Assembly (NCBI GenBank): GCA_030265885.1
Contig: JAJDGX010000017.1
Span: forward strand, 1-34,692
DNA length: 34,692 bases
Reading direction: 5' to 3'
Origin: Ruminococcaceae bacterium OttesenSCG-928-L11
Lineage (GTDB): Bacteria; Bacillota; Clostridia; Oscillospirales; Ruminococcaceae
The notes under the pieces were generated by a model. It had not been told where the DNA came from. It made no database searches and saw only the letters and a program-made list of their open reading frames with translations. Positions 32,965-34,692 of this stretch are shown piece by piece. The stretch's first letter is position 1. Every line of letters starts with the position of its first letter. The position numbers and the translations under genes are program-made.

Positions 32965-32985
32965 ATTGCACAAAAAATGTGCAAT
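32965..32985. promoter_or_regulatory. 21-bp inverted repeat in the divergent regulator/permease gap
   Basis: ATTGCACA-AAAAA-TGTGCAAT has perfect 8-bp arms and lies upstream of the regulator promoter. It is a candidate operator. A weak factor-independent terminator is less likely because T-richness beyond it is slight. Confidence 0.5.
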
Positions 32986-33092
32986 TTCGTGATTTGTGCG
33001 ATTATTATTGTTTTTTTCGATGGCATTTACAGAAAAGTTCGATGAGTTACGATTATTGCGATTGCGTTTCTCATTTGCATCGGCTATGGTAA

Positions 33093-33127
33093 TTGACACA
33101 GCGCTGTACCGCCAAATGACACATTTG
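33093..33127 (+). promoter_or_regulatory. -35 element and palindromes ahead of the permease
   Basis: A perfect TTGACA (33093-33098) has only a weak -10 17 bp on (ATGACA at 33116-33121). Overlapping it are ACAGCGCTGT (33098-33107) and CAAATG-ACA-CATTTG (33113-33127), the latter covering the -10. This suggests operator control of the permease operon. Confidence 0.5.
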
Positions 33128-33162
33128 CGTTCGCCCTTCCACGAATTGCTCCACGAAAGGAG

Positions 33163-33864
33163 TTGTGCATTACGAATTCCGTTCGCTCCGCCAAAACAGT
33201 GGCACAGAGGCAGGATGGGAGGCTCCACCGCATTGCGCGGCAATATTGGAGCAACCGGTATCTCGTCATCCTGTTTTTGCCAGCCCTGGTGTATTATGTA
33301 ATCTTCCACTACGCCCCTTTGTACGGCGTGCAAATCGCCTTCAAGGATTATATCTTCCGGCTGGGCATCAACGACAGCCCATGGATAGGGCTGGAAAACT
33401 TCCGCATGCTCTTCGCGATGAAAAGCTTTCGGGAGGTGTTCTCCAACACGCTGATCATCAGCTTCTACAAGCTGCTGTTCAACTTCCCCGCCCCCATCCT
33501 GTTCGCCATCCTGCTCAGCGAGATTCGATTCCCACGCTTTAAAAAGGCCGTGCAGACCATCAGCTATCTGCCCCACTTTGTGTCGTGGGTCATCCTGGGC
33601 GGCATCTTTTTGCAGTTCCTGTCTCCCTCCACCGGCCCCATCAATGTCCTGTTGAAGTCCCTGGGGAAGGAGCCCATCTATTTCCTCGCCGATTCCAAGT
33701 GGTTCCGCACCGTACTGGTGTCCACCTCCATGTGGAAGGGCCTGGGATGGGGCTCCATCATCTACCTGGCCTCCATCAGCGGCATCGACCCCCAACTGTA
33801 CGAGGCAGCGGATATCGATGGCGCGGGGCGTCTGCGCAACCATGGCCGATTTATTCGTGCTTAG
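33163..33864 (+). pseudogene. LplB-type sugar ABC permease, truncated at a sequence junction
   Basis: The protein matches the first three quarters of this roughly 300-residue family: a basic N-terminus, YLVILFLPALVYYVIFHYAPLYGVQIAFKDY, SYLPHFVSWVILGGIFLQFLSP, and the beginning of the EAA loop YEAADIDGAGRLRN. At about 33840 homology stops in mid-loop; 8 unrelated codons lead to TAG at 33862. The last two helices are missing, so the product cannot work. The start is also odd. AAAGGAG (33156-33162) touches a TTG at 33163, while the codon at a normal 6-nt distance (33169) is ATT, possibly a decayed ATG, giving ITNSVRSAKTVAQ. It is divergent from the broken AraC regulator, as in the locus at 1-4290. 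Confidence 0.8.
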
Positions 33865-33942
33865 CCGACTTAAAACCTCAACATACCTCTTCTGCCGTTT
33901 TAGTTTCCGTCTCGGCATGCTTGCAGAAGCAACCTCATGCAT
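33835..33942 (-). pseudogene. N-terminal fragment of a DppC/OppC-type peptide permease
   Basis: From ATG 33942, overlapping the DppB stop by 8 bp, about 36 codons are readable. They end in YVEVLSRLSTNKSAMVA, the basic RLxxNKxAxxx element found just before helix 1 of DppC-type permeases. The frame then crosses at about 33835-33842 into the antisense of the LplB gene and loses all resemblance. The fragment lacks every membrane helix. Confidence 0.6.
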
Positions 33943-34692
33943 TTCTCTTCCCCCTTTGCCGCTGCGATGCGTATTGGGCCTTTATTCTCGGGTCTATAAA
34001 CGCATAAAGCAAATCAACCAGCAGCATGGTAAAACCAAAGGCTATGGCAAGAAAGATGACCCCTCCCTGCACCACAGGATAATCCCGACTGTTGACAGCT
34101 GAAATGATGTATGACCCCACGCCGGGTATACCGAAAATGGTTTCCATAATGAGCGTACCGCCAAGCATGTGTCCGAACCTTGTGCCCGCGATGGTTATCA
34201 TCGGCATAATGGCGTTTGGCAGCGCATGCCTGTAAATGACATTTCGCTCCGAAACGCCCTTGGAACGAGCCGTGGTAATGTAATCCGAGCGGATGACCTC
34301 AAGCATAGCGGAGCGCGCCTGCCTCGCCTGAGCGCTTACCGCGTTGCTTGAACCCGCCAGTGCCGGCAGAATGTAGTACTGTATTCCGCCAATTCCCGAG
34401 GCGGGGAGCCAACCCAAATTAACGGAGAACAGAATGATCAACACAGCGCCAGCCAGAAGTTGGGCATGGAAATACCCAGCATGGCAAGCAGCATTGTCAG
34501 CCTGTCTTTCCACGTATCCTGATTCACGGCCGAGAAAACCCCCAGGGGAATGCCCATTCCCATGGAGACAATCATGCTGAACACAGCCATAAGGATTGTG
34601 CGCGGCAACCGCTGCATCAGCGTAGCGGTAATGCTGACCTTGGATATATACGAAGTGCCAAGATCCGCCCGGAGAAAAACATCCCCCAAATA
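33935..34692 (-). pseudogene. DppB/OppB-type peptide ABC permease, frameshifted and cut by the window edge
   Basis: Two overlapping frames make one permease. From the edge to about 34441: FLRADLGTSYISKVSITATL, LPRTILMAVFSMIVSMGMGI and LAMLGISMPNFWLAL. Then the other frame: LIILFSVNLGWLPASGIGG, the EAA-type loop EVIRSDYITTARSKGVSERNVIYRHALPNA, FGIPGVGSYIISAVNSRDYPVVQG and the C-terminal DPRIKAQY. Loss of one base near 34441-34446 restores continuity: after WLAL the sequence reads CTGTGTTGA where CTGCTGTTGA would be expected. The 5' end lies beyond the window. Family role: import of di- or oligopeptides or nickel with a DppC partner. This gene type is foreign to the sugar theme of the window. 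Confidence 0.8.

Noticed and set aside
34438-34450. Programmed frameshift in the DppB gene
   Set aside because: No slippery heptamer or stimulatory structure is evident, and this family is not known to use frameshifting; simple base loss is enough.

Overview
The window looks like chromosomal DNA of a gut-type Clostridia (Bacillota, probably an Oscillospiraceae-like lineage). The inference rests on strong AGGAGG/GGAGG ribosome sites, GTG and TTG starts alongside ATG, LplB/YtcP-type sugar ABC permeases with large lipoprotein solute-binding proteins, YesM/YesN-style regulators, membrane-anchored AraC proteins, and G+C-rich codons ending in C or G. No rRNA, tRNA, CRISPR array or transposase was seen. 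Almost everything serves uptake and breakdown of plant- or host-derived glycosides and its control.

Layout, left to right. (1) 1-1673: a sugar-binding lipoprotein on the minus strand, cut by the window edge, divergent from a membrane AraC regulator (1960-4290) and a cupin-AraC regulator (4337-5248). (2) 5457-5758: a 122-bp tandem repeat, about 2.5 copies, that runs into the ribosome site of a GH2 glycosidase (5763-8567); a LarA-type nickel racemase homologue follows (8690-9970). (3) 10090-10258: a possible structured RNA. (4) 10317-19732: a YesN-type response regulator, two ABC permeases, a solute-binding lipoprotein, a GH31 glycosidase and a YesM-type histidine kinase. Together they form a sense, import and hydrolyse module with the two-component pair split across its ends. 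(5) 19818-22566: a minus-strand glycerophosphodiesterase and glycerol-3-phosphate dehydrogenase pair, divergent from a DeoR repressor. (6) 22668-23525: an AraC-GyrI regulator. (7) 23625-28142, minus strand: GntP permease, esterase and FadR-type GntR repressor, then a two-subunit enzyme resembling C-glycoside deglycosidase. The promoter carries a palindromic operator at the start point. (8) 28549-32867, minus strand: a GH36-like alpha-galactosidase preceded by a membrane AraC regulator broken by one in-frame amber codon. (9) 33163-34692: an LplB-type permease that stops being homologous at about 33840, where it abuts an inverted DppB/DppC peptide-type permease pair that is itself damaged.

Likely logic: extracellular binding proteins and ABC permeases import oligosaccharides or glycosides, and cytoplasmic GH2, GH31 and GH36 enzymes (no signal peptides) hydrolyse them. 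The GntP, esterase and deglycosidase operon would handle a less usual, possibly acylated or oxidised glycoside. Each locus carries its own regulator: five AraC-type proteins, one GntR, one DeoR and one histidine kinase.

The most interesting items are the repeat leader of the GH2 gene, the deglycosidase pair with an atypical transporter and no oxidase beside it, the 79-nt hairpin starting at +1 of a near-consensus promoter ahead of the kinase, the possible RNA at 10090-10258, the amber-split regulator, and the broken junction near 33840.
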